Of a DNA stretch of 64,000 bases, positions 26,701 to 33,531 are shown one piece after another; within the stretch, counting starts at the first letter, position 1, and each line of letters starts with the position of its first letter. A program made the translations under genes and the position numbers. Source of the DNA: Kingella negevensis (GTDB lineage Bacteria > Pseudomonadota > Gammaproteobacteria > Burkholderiales > Neisseriaceae); contig NZ_CP123448.1 of the NCBI RefSeq assembly GCF_030177895.1, positions 558,001 through 622,000 of the forward strand, given 5' to 3'. The notes under the pieces were generated by a model. It made no database searches, was not told where the DNA came from, and worked only from the letters and a program-made list of their open reading frames with translations.

Positions 26701-27018
26701 ATGATCTGTACTTTCGTTTCTATTGAAATGAACTTTTTTGCCGTCCGATGTAGTAATGGTTTTGCCTTGCACATTTTCTGATAACCATTGTTTTGCAACA
26801 CGGCGTAAATCGCCACGTTTGGCGTTATCGGGCAATTCAAGTGGTTTTAGGATACTTTCGTCTCGCTCGTTTTGCATATCAACCCCCAACAACGCTCGCA
26901 ACTGGCGCAAGCGTTTGACGGCTTTAATCTTGGTAATGGCATTCAGGCTGCCTGAACTTAATTCCTTGCGGATTTGGCGCAATTCTTTAACGGCTTTGAT
27001 TTTCTCAATCGCATTCAT
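20782..27018 (-). CDS. Giant polyvalent antirestriction-like protein: LPD3-like, adenine methyltransferase and SNF2 helicase
   Basis: The 2078-residue protein is a DarB-like fusion. Residues 2-43 hold two copies of NAI-x-KIKAVK-x-LRQ(I/L)R. Residues about 60-200 resemble the LPD3 polyvalent-protein domain ([17 protein letters not shown], then [17 protein letters not shown]). An N6-adenine methyltransferase follows, with motif [13 protein letters not shown] near 363 and motif IV NVPFG near 429. The helicase has P-loop FGVGLGKTF near 1076, [10 protein letters not shown] near 1236, [11 protein letters not shown] and [11 protein letters not shown] near 1689, the SNF2/DEAD order. Phage P1 DarB, which is packed in the head and protects incoming DNA from restriction, has a comparable size and the same two enzymes. 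It ends 2 bases before the DarA-related gene start side, so both are probably co-transcribed. Protection of transferred DNA is inferred. Confidence 0.85.
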   Translation of the reverse strand: MNAIEKIKAVKELRQIRKELSSGSLNAITKIKAVKRLRQLRALLGVDMQNERDESILKPLELPDNAKRGDLRRVAKQWLSENVQGKTITTSDGKKVHFNRNESTDHLSFNASRSKLHAKAVTFVMDVFKTGNFVGKEALSHERKDNFIAFHKYQKWVEIDDYRVLLETAAGELPNGELEAVEELIAYNQRLAGKQKVENAPASIETAMDSSQAAGSVFHASNHTAVFDKAQIYISDLVGYVCILQILDPQGNDVTDTYQETDTQPKTSTLYTFDDTQTKTQRQRANNAVFALLDKADAGELTIDNITTEQKAILAQYSGSGGGLKARDGKTGSAHEYYTPAPVASAMWDVVKEMGFGGGKVLDPCGGSGIFGAFAPENAVVQVVEMDETSATVNKLVNGSERYHVDVASFEERAQSIPDNSVDAIVTNVPFGDVSLRKHRNKDSKYRKENLQTYFVLRSLDKLKPSGLAAFIVPSSFLDGKGGKAENARVLTSQMAEFIGAYRLPNSVFGTAGADVATDILFYRKYSQDTAEKIAQLQAQNPDVLTEARVMWDDYINGKYFKLSENKKFILGEEGETESWRTDENGDKKKVYAVINNDSVANIAQAIKRFHGSRIDWALLDATETEPQSYQTGDIVYQNGQAFVFDGVKFNAQAVSENELESRSNDIMAKLDTPLSAFEHKVSASDFQAACDYFIQTAQHRFIPEWAARLHKDLSRVAENKREAQLRRVLVGLSVQYVMDNFAGENQTENHADLSDAMKLRVALDKNLSGWKKAIAAIALHYDRKTGFSAAWRGATGDLTQELTTDKKVEQLQYLGGTLALPAQNVRDLGIEPMTNDDWCVNADGTECMKADDYFVGNLKDVLDKIDADIQAAANDDIRAKLQRMRQIALEKAPVQSVDNMRFGLRSPFVDNQTLLRFVQGKLSQSKSSLKARLEQQASGAFAIVIDGTTKTENDKLLKRIGAYLESGRVSHQGVELTNEDGKALSDSEKLKLIRENVNEWNAEFDTWLKADKAFMQSVADKANDPANIRFPQTDDDAPLAITGANADVKLHGYQNAYIRKAAREFAPINAFGVGLGKTFTGLAAAQYALETGTKRKVCFVVPNAVLSNWHKESGKYYNENEREKCLFIGADWDDDGGLVVNSKNYARDLNRVLENRHNKIFMTQQAFEKIRLREETAQDYINYIGRVDNSFAEKQNAAKNEKAQAKAENLAADIAGKNKLDNAPFFEDLGIDAVVVDEAHHFKNAKQAIKVAQVKGLPSGKPSNRAIDMAVKLWFIRGNNPRNDGAMLLTATPVTNSPLEIYSMMSLAIGEERVNQAFLGSIKGADDFIEAICEIQSREEVDMKGDTVSAQSLVGIKNLALVQQLIGSNADIKEAQDVGIAFKQVDSEEMSDGVLLDDVTRRELEKAQNAYRIAKMKIKDQPISGESAQALADFQAVLEEVGKLETVAHPFSTIKRMSAALLDTALLANHTVYNVSNIEAAQAAVEAFNSQAKITFKTEHYPENNDWIVSETNRKNAETGELTTIYAIKAVAEYADGKVTLNCQDFNAQLKLEALLDKHSADVSVNISPKIAALVENVKKEQAHIRYAKARFAKQIIFVESLAMHTKIKRIIARECGIPTARITFISGQFNSDPDEIIDVQERFNGDDEDGYSIIIANKKAEVGINLQKGCQAIHHLELNWTPDSITQRNGRGIRQGNTAEKVNVYFYEVDGTFDTYKRTAINRKSNWIDSVMKQSSDDYAEVGQELTAEDYDEMIAFDGSASSFEAMLQRQTDRKQAEINRQAIAAQNVNIRIIRQSTKWLNRNPSDIKRLLNELNEAQKDNDALTDANKRLAKSIEKSSAEKTIAKNQKTRDIAYQRMEQWVERLSGVMYDDEPVIRVMTDEDKKGYYYAKYEDFHIRVLGYSRKEELFRLPENHIIAQEWQTEHDKQTALRESASANAKQSSHIDGATADFVIDALGQGIELFTQDGEYYPIHTIVLDDEKVKVLSSAKGNLSYYYGYESVGVHKISQINVSKSRILRPDDVDYVDGLKALAKWQSDAMRYAADSSRRYYADLSSEYPSALIDNVLDYLDNDVK

Positions 27019-27020
27019 CT

Positions 27021-28706
27021 TTATTCTCCTTGCGCTAAATCATCGGCTAAATCATCGGTATCGGCAATGGCTGATTGCGCCAATGCTTCGGCGGCTTGTT
27101 CAATCAAATTTTGCCAATCGGGGTCGTTGTCGTGTTGTTCGGCAATGGTTAAAACGCGGTCAATCACGGCTTCATCGGCTGGGTTTTCTTTGCCGTCAAT
27201 TACGGCTTGCAGGAAAGCGCGGTCGTTGGGTTGAGTGGTTTCAGGCTGCGCGTTATCGGAAAAGTCTTCTTCGTCAGGAATTTCATTACCATTCTCGTCA
27301 AGCAAAAATAGATTGAGCACCCATTTGCCTGTGTCGTCAAAAGTTGCTTGCGTGTTATTGATGTTGAAGGTATTATATGAGTATGCAAAAGCCACTTTTG
27401 GTTCTGTAATCCCTGATTCGTTATCAGGGGGAGTTGCGGAATCCATAGTGGTTTTTGTTTTATCATCAGGCAAAATCATGTCGTAATGTAGTACGCCATT
27501 AGCATCTTCTTCAAAAATCACTCGGAAGCCAACTTGTTCACCGGCAATGCTTGCATGGTTTGTCATGTGAAAATAATTCAAAACTTCTGGTTTCTTGTCT
27601 TTCTTCTCATTCTCGCGCAGCGGATTTGCGCCATCAGGTTTGGCGGTAGCAATAATTTGCTCAATAGCAGACATCAGCTTCAACTTTTTCTCGTTACCAG
27701 AAAAGCGCATCATCTCCTTAATCCCACGCTGCCGAATTTCAACATCTCTATCCAAAGCAATATTGCGGATAAATTTACCGCGCAAGCCTTGCAAAAAGCC
27801 TTTTGCCGCTTCTCGCAATGCTTTTTTACCGCTTTCGGTAGATGTATCAAAATCCCCGAGTTCATCGCCATTAATCACAATCGGCGAATTAACCCCGTTT
27901 TCTTCGCTTGAATCATCTCCATAAACAAAAGCGTGTAATGCTTCTTTTTTGCTTGCAGGTACAAGCCATTCTTTTGTTTCAGGCTGCCATCTTGCTCCTT
28001 TAACCGCTTTTTTAAATTCATCATATTCCTTAGTATCAGCCGCGTTTTCAGGCTGACGCGCTTTCTCTTCTACTAAACGATTCAACTCTTCCAACCGTGC
28101 GATTTTCTCCGCTTTTTCCGCTTCCAATTGCGCCAGAAGCTCTGTTTCGGCGGCTTTGCTGGCATTGGCTTTGGCAAATCGGGCAGTGTTTTTCTCCACC
28201 AATGCCATCACGCGCCGCGCAATGGTTGGCAGCGGTAAGTCTTTGCCGTTTTCTTTGGCAACGACAATCGTCATATCCTTGCGATTAAGCAACCATTTCC
28301 AGCTAATCAACATATCATCGGGTGCAAGTTTGGCTGGCGTGGTGTCGGGATTGTGAAAACAAACGCTAACCACTTGTCCATCTGTCATTTCAAATTGCAC
28401 AATCACATTGGTCGTGCCGTTTTTCTTCATCGGGGCGGAAATTTGAATGCCGTTCTCCACCACTTTCAGGCTGCCTGACGCACGATTAAACGCTGCGCCC
28501 AATAATTGCGCAGTGCGTTCCAAGCGTTTGTTTTCTACTGCCAAAGTGTCAAAAACTGCCATTTCTGCGCCGTCTGCTAGCTCATCTTGAATAATGCAAT
28601 CCAGCGTGGCAGGTTCGGTTAATTCGCCGTATGGGTCGTCTTTGCGCCATTGGTAAATCAATTGCGCGGCGGTTTCGGATTCGTTTGTCCAGTCGTGTGT
28701 TTGCAT
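27021..28706 (-). CDS. DarA-related defence-against-restriction protein
   Basis: I choose the ATG at 28706 ([16 protein letters not shown]), preceded by GCGAGAA, rather than 28772, giving 561 residues. The N-terminal part matches DarA-related proteins ([52 protein letters not shown] at about 100-165). A coiled coil ([20 protein letters not shown]) follows near 190-225. Then a domain like LPD3 in the neighbour appears ([55 protein letters not shown] near 305-410). The acidic C-terminus contains predicted disorder. In P1 the DarA and DarB proteins protect DNA after injection. Only 2 bases separate it from the giant helicase gene, so both are likely one operon. The LPD3 link is pattern-based. 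Confidence 0.72.
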   Translation of the reverse strand: MQTHDWTNESETAAQLIYQWRKDDPYGELTEPATLDCIIQDELADGAEMAVFDTLAVENKRLERTAQLLGAAFNRASGSLKVVENGIQISAPMKKNGTTNVIVQFEMTDGQVVSVCFHNPDTTPAKLAPDDMLISWKWLLNRKDMTIVVAKENGKDLPLPTIARRVMALVEKNTARFAKANASKAAETELLAQLEAEKAEKIARLEELNRLVEEKARQPENAADTKEYDEFKKAVKGARWQPETKEWLVPASKKEALHAFVYGDDSSEENGVNSPIVINGDELGDFDTSTESGKKALREAAKGFLQGLRGKFIRNIALDRDVEIRQRGIKEMMRFSGNEKKLKLMSAIEQIIATAKPDGANPLRENEKKDKKPEVLNYFHMTNHASIAGEQVGFRVIFEEDANGVLHYDMILPDDKTKTTMDSATPPDNESGITEPKVAFAYSYNTFNINNTQATFDDTGKWVLNLFLLDENGNEIPDEEDFSDNAQPETTQPNDRAFLQAVIDGKENPADEAVIDRVLTIAEQHDNDPDWQNLIEQAAEALAQSAIADTDDLADDLAQGE

Positions 28707-28758
28707 GATGTTCTCGCTATCAAAAGGGAAAGATTCAGGGGATACGGGATTTTTGTGA

Positions 28759-29202
28759 TTGCCAAATTGCAACCACCAATCCAGTTGTTTTAGTGTGCAA
28801 GGAAAGATTTCAGGCTGCGTTCCTGTGGTTAATCAACAACCTCTAGAAGTAAGACATGCGACCTATCGCATTATCCACGGCGAAAGTTTGCGAACCCTTG
28901 CCAAAGAGTGCCAAATCAAAGAGCCTGAATTGCGCCTTGCTGTCCTGAAATGTGCCGATTATTTGTGGCGTATCGCCATTTCGCAGCAAGACACAAAACA
29001 CGTCCAATCGCCGCACAATATTCCAACGCTACGCAGCGAAGAATGGCAAGCGTTTGTGGATTTGGAAAAGTTAAGCCAGCTTGTTGAAACGCAGTTGAAA
29101 AAATACATCGTTCCGTTTAGCGAGATGTACGGCGTAGAGATTTTAGACTTGCACGCCTATCAAGCTGAAATTTTAAGGTTGCAACGTGCAATTAATCATT
29201 GA
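28759..29202 (+). CDS. Hypothetical protein
   Basis: The 147-residue frame starts at ATG 28759. The first 20 residues are Cys-rich, partly encoded by an uptake sequence, and look unlike a folded start; a GTG near 28825 after AAGGAAAG could be the real start. The rest reads EVRHATYRIIHGESLRTLAK and EPELRLAVLKCADYLWRIAI, which resembles a helix-turn-helix (GESLRTLAKECQIKEPELRL). It is divergent from the DarA-related gene and lies directly before a small AlpA-like gene, so it may regulate the module or recombination. The family is unknown. Confidence 0.55.
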   Translation: MPNCNHQSSCFSVQGKISGCVPVVNQQPLEVRHATYRIIHGESLRTLAKECQIKEPELRLAVLKCADYLWRIAISQQDTKHVQSPHNIPTLRSEEWQAFVDLEKLSQLVETQLKKYIVPFSEMYGVEILDLHAYQAEILRLQRAINH

Positions 29203-29217
29203 AGAAAGGATTAGAAA

Positions 29218-29391
29218 ATGGAAGAACGTCTACTCAACATTAAAGAAGTTCGAGAAAAAACTTCACTATCTCAAGCCACTATTTACCGAAAAATACGGCT
29301 GAATAAATTTCCGAAACCAGTCAAACTTTCAGAAAGTTGCAGCCGTTGGAAAAATAGCGAAATTGAACAATGGATAGCCTCACTTACGTAA
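29218..29391 (+). CDS. AlpA-family regulator / excisionase-like protein
   Basis: This 57-residue gene begins with ATG 29218 after GAAGAAAGGATTAGAAA. It reads MEERLLNIKEVREKTSLSQA then TIYRKIRLNKFPKPVKLSES and ends EIEQWIASLT. The order 'LNIKEVxxxTSLSxATIYRKI, FPKPVKLS, W(K/R)NSEIEQWI' is the classic AlpA (PF05930) signature. AlpA proteins activate integrase expression or serve as excisionases in P4-like islands. It sits 16 bases after the hypothetical gene and next to a broken integrase. It is shorter than 60 codons, so easy to miss. Confidence 0.85.
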   Translation: MEERLLNIKEVREKTSLSQATIYRKIRLNKFPKPVKLSESCSRWKNSEIEQWIASLT

Positions 29392-29451
29392 TTTAGGCTG
29401 CCTGAAATAGCTCGGCTATTGCGATAACGCACCCAACCTATTTTTGGATAA

Positions 29452-29486
29452 AATAACCCAGTTATCTGCGTGATAACTGGGTTATT
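29452..29486. terminator. Bidirectional terminator between alpA-like gene and broken integrase
   Basis: AATAACCCAGTTATC and GATAACTGGGTTATT form a perfect 15-base stem with a 5-base loop, lying between two converging genes. Confidence 0.85.
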
Positions 29487-29488
29487 CC

Positions 29489-30658
29489 TTATTTCAAACT
29501 ATCCAAATAATCCGCCCAATCTTGCAACATCAAGCGACGTTGTTCTGCATATTCCGCCTTGTTATACACTGCCCTAACCCCTTGTTGTTCATGCGCCAGA
29601 GCCTTTTCAATCCAGTCCGTGTTATAGCCCTTTTCATGCAAAATAGTAGAACCAGTACGGCGCAAATCATGCACCGTACAATGTTCAAAATCCACATCTT
29701 GATTGATTAAATACTACACTTGTTTTATAGCGCGGTTAATACTCACAGAATATAACGGTTGATTTTCATTTTTGCGACCAGGGAAAACAAACGGCGATTG
29801 CCCAGCAAACACTTTCAAATATTCCAAAATTGAGAGAGCTTGAACAGACAAGTAAACATTGTGTGGACGTTTCGCTTTCATACGTTCTGCAGGAATGGTC
29901 CACACCTTTGTTTCAAAATTAATCTCGCACCATTTCGCTTCTGCTACTTCAGTTTTGCGGCACAAAGTCAGTAATAACAATTCCAACGCTTTTTTGGTTT
30001 GGATAGATAATTCCGACTTCGCCAAATATCTAAAAAACAAAATCAACTCAGTTTCACTCAAAGCACGTTCACGCGGTTTAAATTTAGCGATGGTATGTTT
30101 TTTAATATTTTCAGCAGGATTGCCATAATCCACACCTTGATTTTGAGCGAATTTAAACACATGAGAAAACAAATCACGTACAAAAACTGCCACAGACAGC
30201 GCACCACGTTCTTTAATTTTGGCACAAAATTGTCGGATTTGCGTTTCCGAAATATCCGCCATATTCACATTTGCAAAATCACCGCGCATATTATGAATAT
30301 ACGTTCTTAATCGCAGCTTGCGCGTACTTTCCGAAAATTCAGCCAAACGAATATAACGTTCACACCAATAGCCGAATGTGTCGTCTTGCCGAATAGCTTG
30401 TTGCTTTTTGTTGCTTACAGGGTCAATATCATCAGCCAGCAGCTTTTTAGCAAACAAGACCATTTCACGCGCCTGTGCTAATGAAATAATCCCATACTTG
30501 CCAAGTGTTAAAGTTCTGCGCTGCCCATGGTAGGCATAATCCAAACGAAAAGAGATTGTGCCAGTTGTTGCAACATAGGCAGACATTCCGTCCCTATCAG
30601 TTAATTTATAGGCTTTTTCTTTTGGCTTGGTATTTTTTAAAATTCGATCGTTGAGCAT
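29489..30658 (-). pseudogene. Second tyrosine integrase, broken by an in-frame TAG
   Basis: The frame from ATG 30658 encodes 314 residues and then meets TAG at 29714-29716. The same frame continues without shift for 74 codons to the normal end (WADYLDSLK). Before the stop are the N-terminal domain (KLTDRDGMSAYV) and the first catalytic Arg in LTLCRKTEVAEAKW near 234. After the stop are HDLRRTGSTIL, LAHEQQG and the Tyr in AVYNKAEYAEQRR. So HxxR, His and the nucleophile Tyr are all lost unless the stop is read through. The change looks like a single base substitution. It faces the hom border of the island and was probably the integrase of a second element. Confidence 0.88.
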
Positions 30659-30830
30659 AGTTTCACGGTATTTTTACGGTTACGGTATTTTTATTATATC
30701 GTCAGAAAATACCGTATCAAATACCGTGAAATTCATGCGATTGAATAAGAGGGTATGATACAACATGAGAAAGAAATCATTGAAAATCAAATACTCTTGA
30801 TACTAATTGAGAGTATATGAGAGAGTATGA
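30659..30830. repeat. Repeat-rich border between the broken integrase and hom
   Basis: TTTCACGGTATTT (30661-30673) and AAATACCGTGAAA (30719-30731) are perfect 13-base inverted arms. Two more copies of TACGGTATTT / AAATACCGTA lie between them. Further right are AGGGTATGATA, AGAGTATATGA and AGAGTATGATT repeats to 30832. This layout suits integrase arm sites or an operator at the island border. No duplicate of the hom or ssrA end was found by eye. Confidence 0.5.
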
Positions 30831-32138
30831 TTATCCATGCAAACTTTCCATACGAATCATGGTAACTTTTTCGCTCACAAACGCCTGCTGCTCAATCGCC
30901 GCAATCGCGTTTTTAATATTTTTCTCAACCGTGCTATGCGTCAAAATCACAATTTCCGCGTAGGTGCAATCCAACACGCCTTTTTGAATCAACGCTTCAA
31001 TAGACACGCCCTGCTCTGCCAGCAAAGTCGCAATTTTACCCAACACACCAGCCTCGTCCGCAGCCTGAACGCGCAAATAATAGCTGCTCGTGATTTCATC
31101 AATCGTCAAGAATTTTTGCGGTTTCACTTGGCTGGATTGGAACGACAAATGTGGCACACGATTATCTTGCCCTGCGCCTATGTTGCGACAAATATCAATA
31201 ATATCCGCCACCACCGCGCTCGCTGTTGGCAACGAACCTGCGCCAGCACCGTAATACATCGTTTCGCCGACCATATCCGCTTTCACGCGCACCGCGTTCA
31301 TCACGCCATTCACATTCGCCAACAAACGACTTTCAGGCAGCAAAGTTGGGTGAACGCGCAATTCAATGCCTTTTTCCGTACAGCGCGTAATCCCCAGTAA
31401 TTTAATGCGATAACCCAATTCTTCCGCGTATTTAATATCGCGGCTGTCCAGCTTGCTAATCCCTTCCAAATAGCACGCGCCAAAATTCACAGGCGTACCA
31501 AACGCCAAAGCAGACATAATCGTGATTTTATGCCCAGCGTCGTGTCCTTCAATATCAAAAGTGGGGTCAGCTTCCGCATAGCCCAATTTTTGCGCTTGCG
31601 CCAACACATCGGCAAACGCCGCACCTTTTTCGCGCATTTCGCTCAAAATAAAATTGCTCGTGCCGTTGATAATGCCAGCGATAGAATGAATACGGTTCGC
31701 CGCCAAGCCTTCGCGCAAGGTTTTGATGATGGGAATACCGCCAGCCACCGCCGCTTCAAAATACACCATCACATTTTTCTGTTCTGCCAACTCAAAAATT
31801 TCATTGCCATATTCTGCCAGCAATTTTTTATTTGCCGTAACAATATGCTTACCGTTGCCAATCGCTTGCAACACCGCTTCTTTAGCTACGCCCGTTCCGC
31901 CATACAATTCCACCACAATATCCACGTCTTCACGCGTTACCAAATCCGTTGGCTTGCTCACAACTGCGGCTTGCGGACACAATTCCTTGGCACGGTTCAC
32001 ATTGCTGGTGCAAACGGCTGTAACGCGTACTTCACGACCCAATCGCTTGCTGATTTCTGCCGCGTTGTCTTGCAGCACTTGCGCTGTGCCGCCGCCTACA
32101 GTTCCCAAGCCCAAAATACCGATGTTTACTGCTTGCAT
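30831..32138 (-). CDS. hom: Homoserine dehydrogenase
   Basis: The 435-residue enzyme reduces aspartate semialdehyde to homoserine, the branch point for threonine, methionine and isoleucine. It has the NAD(P)-binding GLGTVGGGTAQ at residues 10-20, the catalytic-domain patterns IAGIINGTSNFILSEM and GYAEADPTFDIEGHDAGHK, and a C-terminal ACT domain (YLRVQAADEAGVLGKIATLL) for feedback by threonine. Length and layout match beta-proteobacterial Hom. Its last codons lie next to the island's right border, so the island may end close to this stop codon. A divergent Nudix gene lies upstream across a 34-base palindrome. Confidence 0.96.
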   Translation of the reverse strand: MQAVNIGILGLGTVGGGTAQVLQDNAAEISKRLGREVRVTAVCTSNVNRAKELCPQAAVVSKPTDLVTREDVDIVVELYGGTGVAKEAVLQAIGNGKHIVTANKKLLAEYGNEIFELAEQKNVMVYFEAAVAGGIPIIKTLREGLAANRIHSIAGIINGTSNFILSEMREKGAAFADVLAQAQKLGYAEADPTFDIEGHDAGHKITIMSALAFGTPVNFGACYLEGISKLDSRDIKYAEELGYRIKLLGITRCTEKGIELRVHPTLLPESRLLANVNGVMNAVRVKADMVGETMYYGAGAGSLPTASAVVADIIDICRNIGAGQDNRVPHLSFQSSQVKPQKFLTIDEITSSYYLRVQAADEAGVLGKIATLLAEQGVSIEALIQKGVLDCTYAEIVILTHSTVEKNIKNAIAAIEQQAFVSEKVTMIRMESLHG

Positions 32139-32210
32139 GATTGTTCTCCTGATGAAATATATTTGAGTGAATGCTAACCTATTTTAACCAAATATGCACA
32201 CGTTTTTAAA

Positions 32211-32244
32211 GATTTGCAGCCTGAAAATTTTCAGGCTGCAAATC
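32211..32244. repeat. Perfect 34-base palindrome built from two uptake sequences
   Basis: GATTTGCAGCCTGAAAA and its exact reverse complement join without a loop, between the divergent hom and Nudix genes. It stands in a promoter-side gap rather than at a gene end. Confidence 0.7.
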
Positions 32245-32309
32245 CCCCTTTTGCCAACATCGCAGCCTGAAACTAAAATAGCCATTTTTGTTCACAGGAA
32301 AACCCAATC

Positions 32310-33101
32310 ATGCCCCCAAAAATCCACGTTGTCGCAGGCGTATTACTCAACGCGCAAGGCGAATATCTTTTATCATCACGCCCCGAAGGCAAGCCATATG
32401 CTGGCTACTGGGAATTTGCAGGCGGCAAAGTAGAAGCAGGCGAAACTGAATTTGCCGCGCTGCAACGCGAGTTCAACGAAGAGCTGGGAATTGAAATTCT
32501 AGCCGCTACGCCATGGCTAACCAAGTTCTACCAATACGAACACGCCCACGTTCACTTGCGATTTTTCCGCGTGCACGCCCACGAATGGCGCGGCGAATTG
32601 CAATCGCGCGAAGGTCAGCAATGGGCTTGGCAACGCGCTGGCGATTACACTGTGTCGCCAATGTTGCCAGCGAACACTGCGCTTTTAGCCGCGCTTGCTG
32701 TGCCAACGCAGTTTTCAGGCAGCCTGAAAACGGGGCTAGTCGGGCGAAATAATATGGGAAAATACCGTGTTGCGCCGTATGCGTCTGCCGAGCCGCAGCA
32801 TGAAAATGTTTTGCTGACGTTTGATGAATTACAACGCGTGGGCAAGCTGCCTGAAAAGCGCAGCGTTTGGGTGGCGGTGGAAAATGTCGCGCAGTTTCAG
32901 GCTGCGATGGACGCTGATGTGTTGGTGTGGCAAGTGAATGATGAACGCGCGGCGCAGGCGGTGTTGGATTTACTGAAAGACGGGGTTTCTCAGCCGCTTG
33001 TGGTTTATGCGGACAAGGGGTTGTGTGAACGGTTTGCAGCGGATTGGTCGGCGAATGGGGCGCAAGCTGTGGTTTTGGCGTGTGATGTATTGGCAGCCTG
33101 A
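32310..33101 (+). CDS. MutT Nudix hydrolase fused to a thiamine-phosphate-synthase-like domain
   Basis: The 263-residue product has the complete Nudix box GKVEAGETEFAALQREFNEE plus LGI at about residues 37-60, so it should hydrolyse oxidised nucleotides such as 8-oxo-dGTP and reduce mutations. After residue 140 a second domain looks like a shortened TenI/ThiE-type barrel (SVWVAVENVAQFQAAMDADVL and onward). Such fusions (MutT/TPS) are widespread in beta- and gamma-proteobacteria, and the second domain is usually degenerate. FSGSLKTG near residue 134 is encoded by an uptake sequence at the domain junction. The gene is monocistronic, ending at a two-way terminator shared with the ArsC-like gene. 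Confidence 0.88.
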   Translation: MPPKIHVVAGVLLNAQGEYLLSSRPEGKPYAGYWEFAGGKVEAGETEFAALQREFNEELGIEILAATPWLTKFYQYEHAHVHLRFFRVHAHEWRGELQSREGQQWAWQRAGDYTVSPMLPANTALLAALAVPTQFSGSLKTGLVGRNNMGKYRVAPYASAEPQHENVLLTFDELQRVGKLPEKRSVWVAVENVAQFQAAMDADVLVWQVNDERAAQAVLDLLKDGVSQPLVVYADKGLCERFAADWSANGAQAVVLACDVLAA

Positions 33102-33108
33102 AAAATGA

Positions 33109-33145
33109 AAATGCAGCCTGAAAATCAGTTTTCAGGCTGCATTTT
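33109..33145. terminator. Bidirectional uptake-sequence terminator
   Basis: AAAATGCAGCCTGAAAA and TTTTCAGGCTGCATTTT form a long stem between the converging Nudix and ArsC-like genes, with A and T runs on both sides. Confidence 0.85.
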
Positions 33146-33147
33146 GT

Positions 33148-33471
33148 TTACAGTAGCTCAAGCACCAATTCTGGCGGACGACACAATCTCACCCCTTTAT
33201 CGCTCACCACAATCGGGCGATTGATTAAACTCGGTTCGCGCAACATGGCAGCGATGACTTCATCATTATCGCAGCCTGAAAAGCGTTCAGGTTCGCGCAC
33301 TAAGTCTTGTGCAGTGAAATTCATTTGCGATAACAATTCGCGCAAGGTGCGTTCATCGGGCGGCGTTTGTAAATATTCGATGATTTGCGGTTCAATGCCT
33401 GCGTTGCGGATTAGCTCAAGCGTGGCGCGTGATTTGCTGCAGTTTGGGTTGTGATAAATTTTGATGTTCAT
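33148..33471 (-). CDS. ArsC/Spx-family thioredoxin-fold reductase
   Basis: The 107-residue protein starts MNIKIYHNPNCSKSRATLEL. Cys11 and the following SKSR match the active loop of the ArsC/YfgD family (HNPxCxxSR). The middle contains YLQTPPDERTLRELL and LVREPERF, and the end is the family pattern INRPIVVSDKGVRLCRPPE. It would be a glutaredoxin-dependent arsenate reductase; YfgD-type homologues have been annotated as arsenate reductases without full proof. No arsenite pump or arsR is adjacent. It ends at a terminator shared with the converging Nudix gene, and copA lies just upstream in the opposite order. Confidence 0.85.
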   Translation of the reverse strand: MNIKIYHNPNCSKSRATLELIRNAGIEPQIIEYLQTPPDERTLRELLSQMNFTAQDLVREPERFSGCDNDEVIAAMLREPSLINRPIVVSDKGVRLCRPPELVLELL

Positions 33472-33531
33472 AAAATGTCTTTCAGGCTGCCAAAAAAGTG
33501 TATTTTAACTGTTTTCAGGCAGCTTGAAATC

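Noticed and set aside
30659..30840. A second copy of the tmRNA 3' end as right attachment site
   Set aside because: No CGCCTCCACCA-like match was found by eye here, at 17890-18250 or at 29390-29490.
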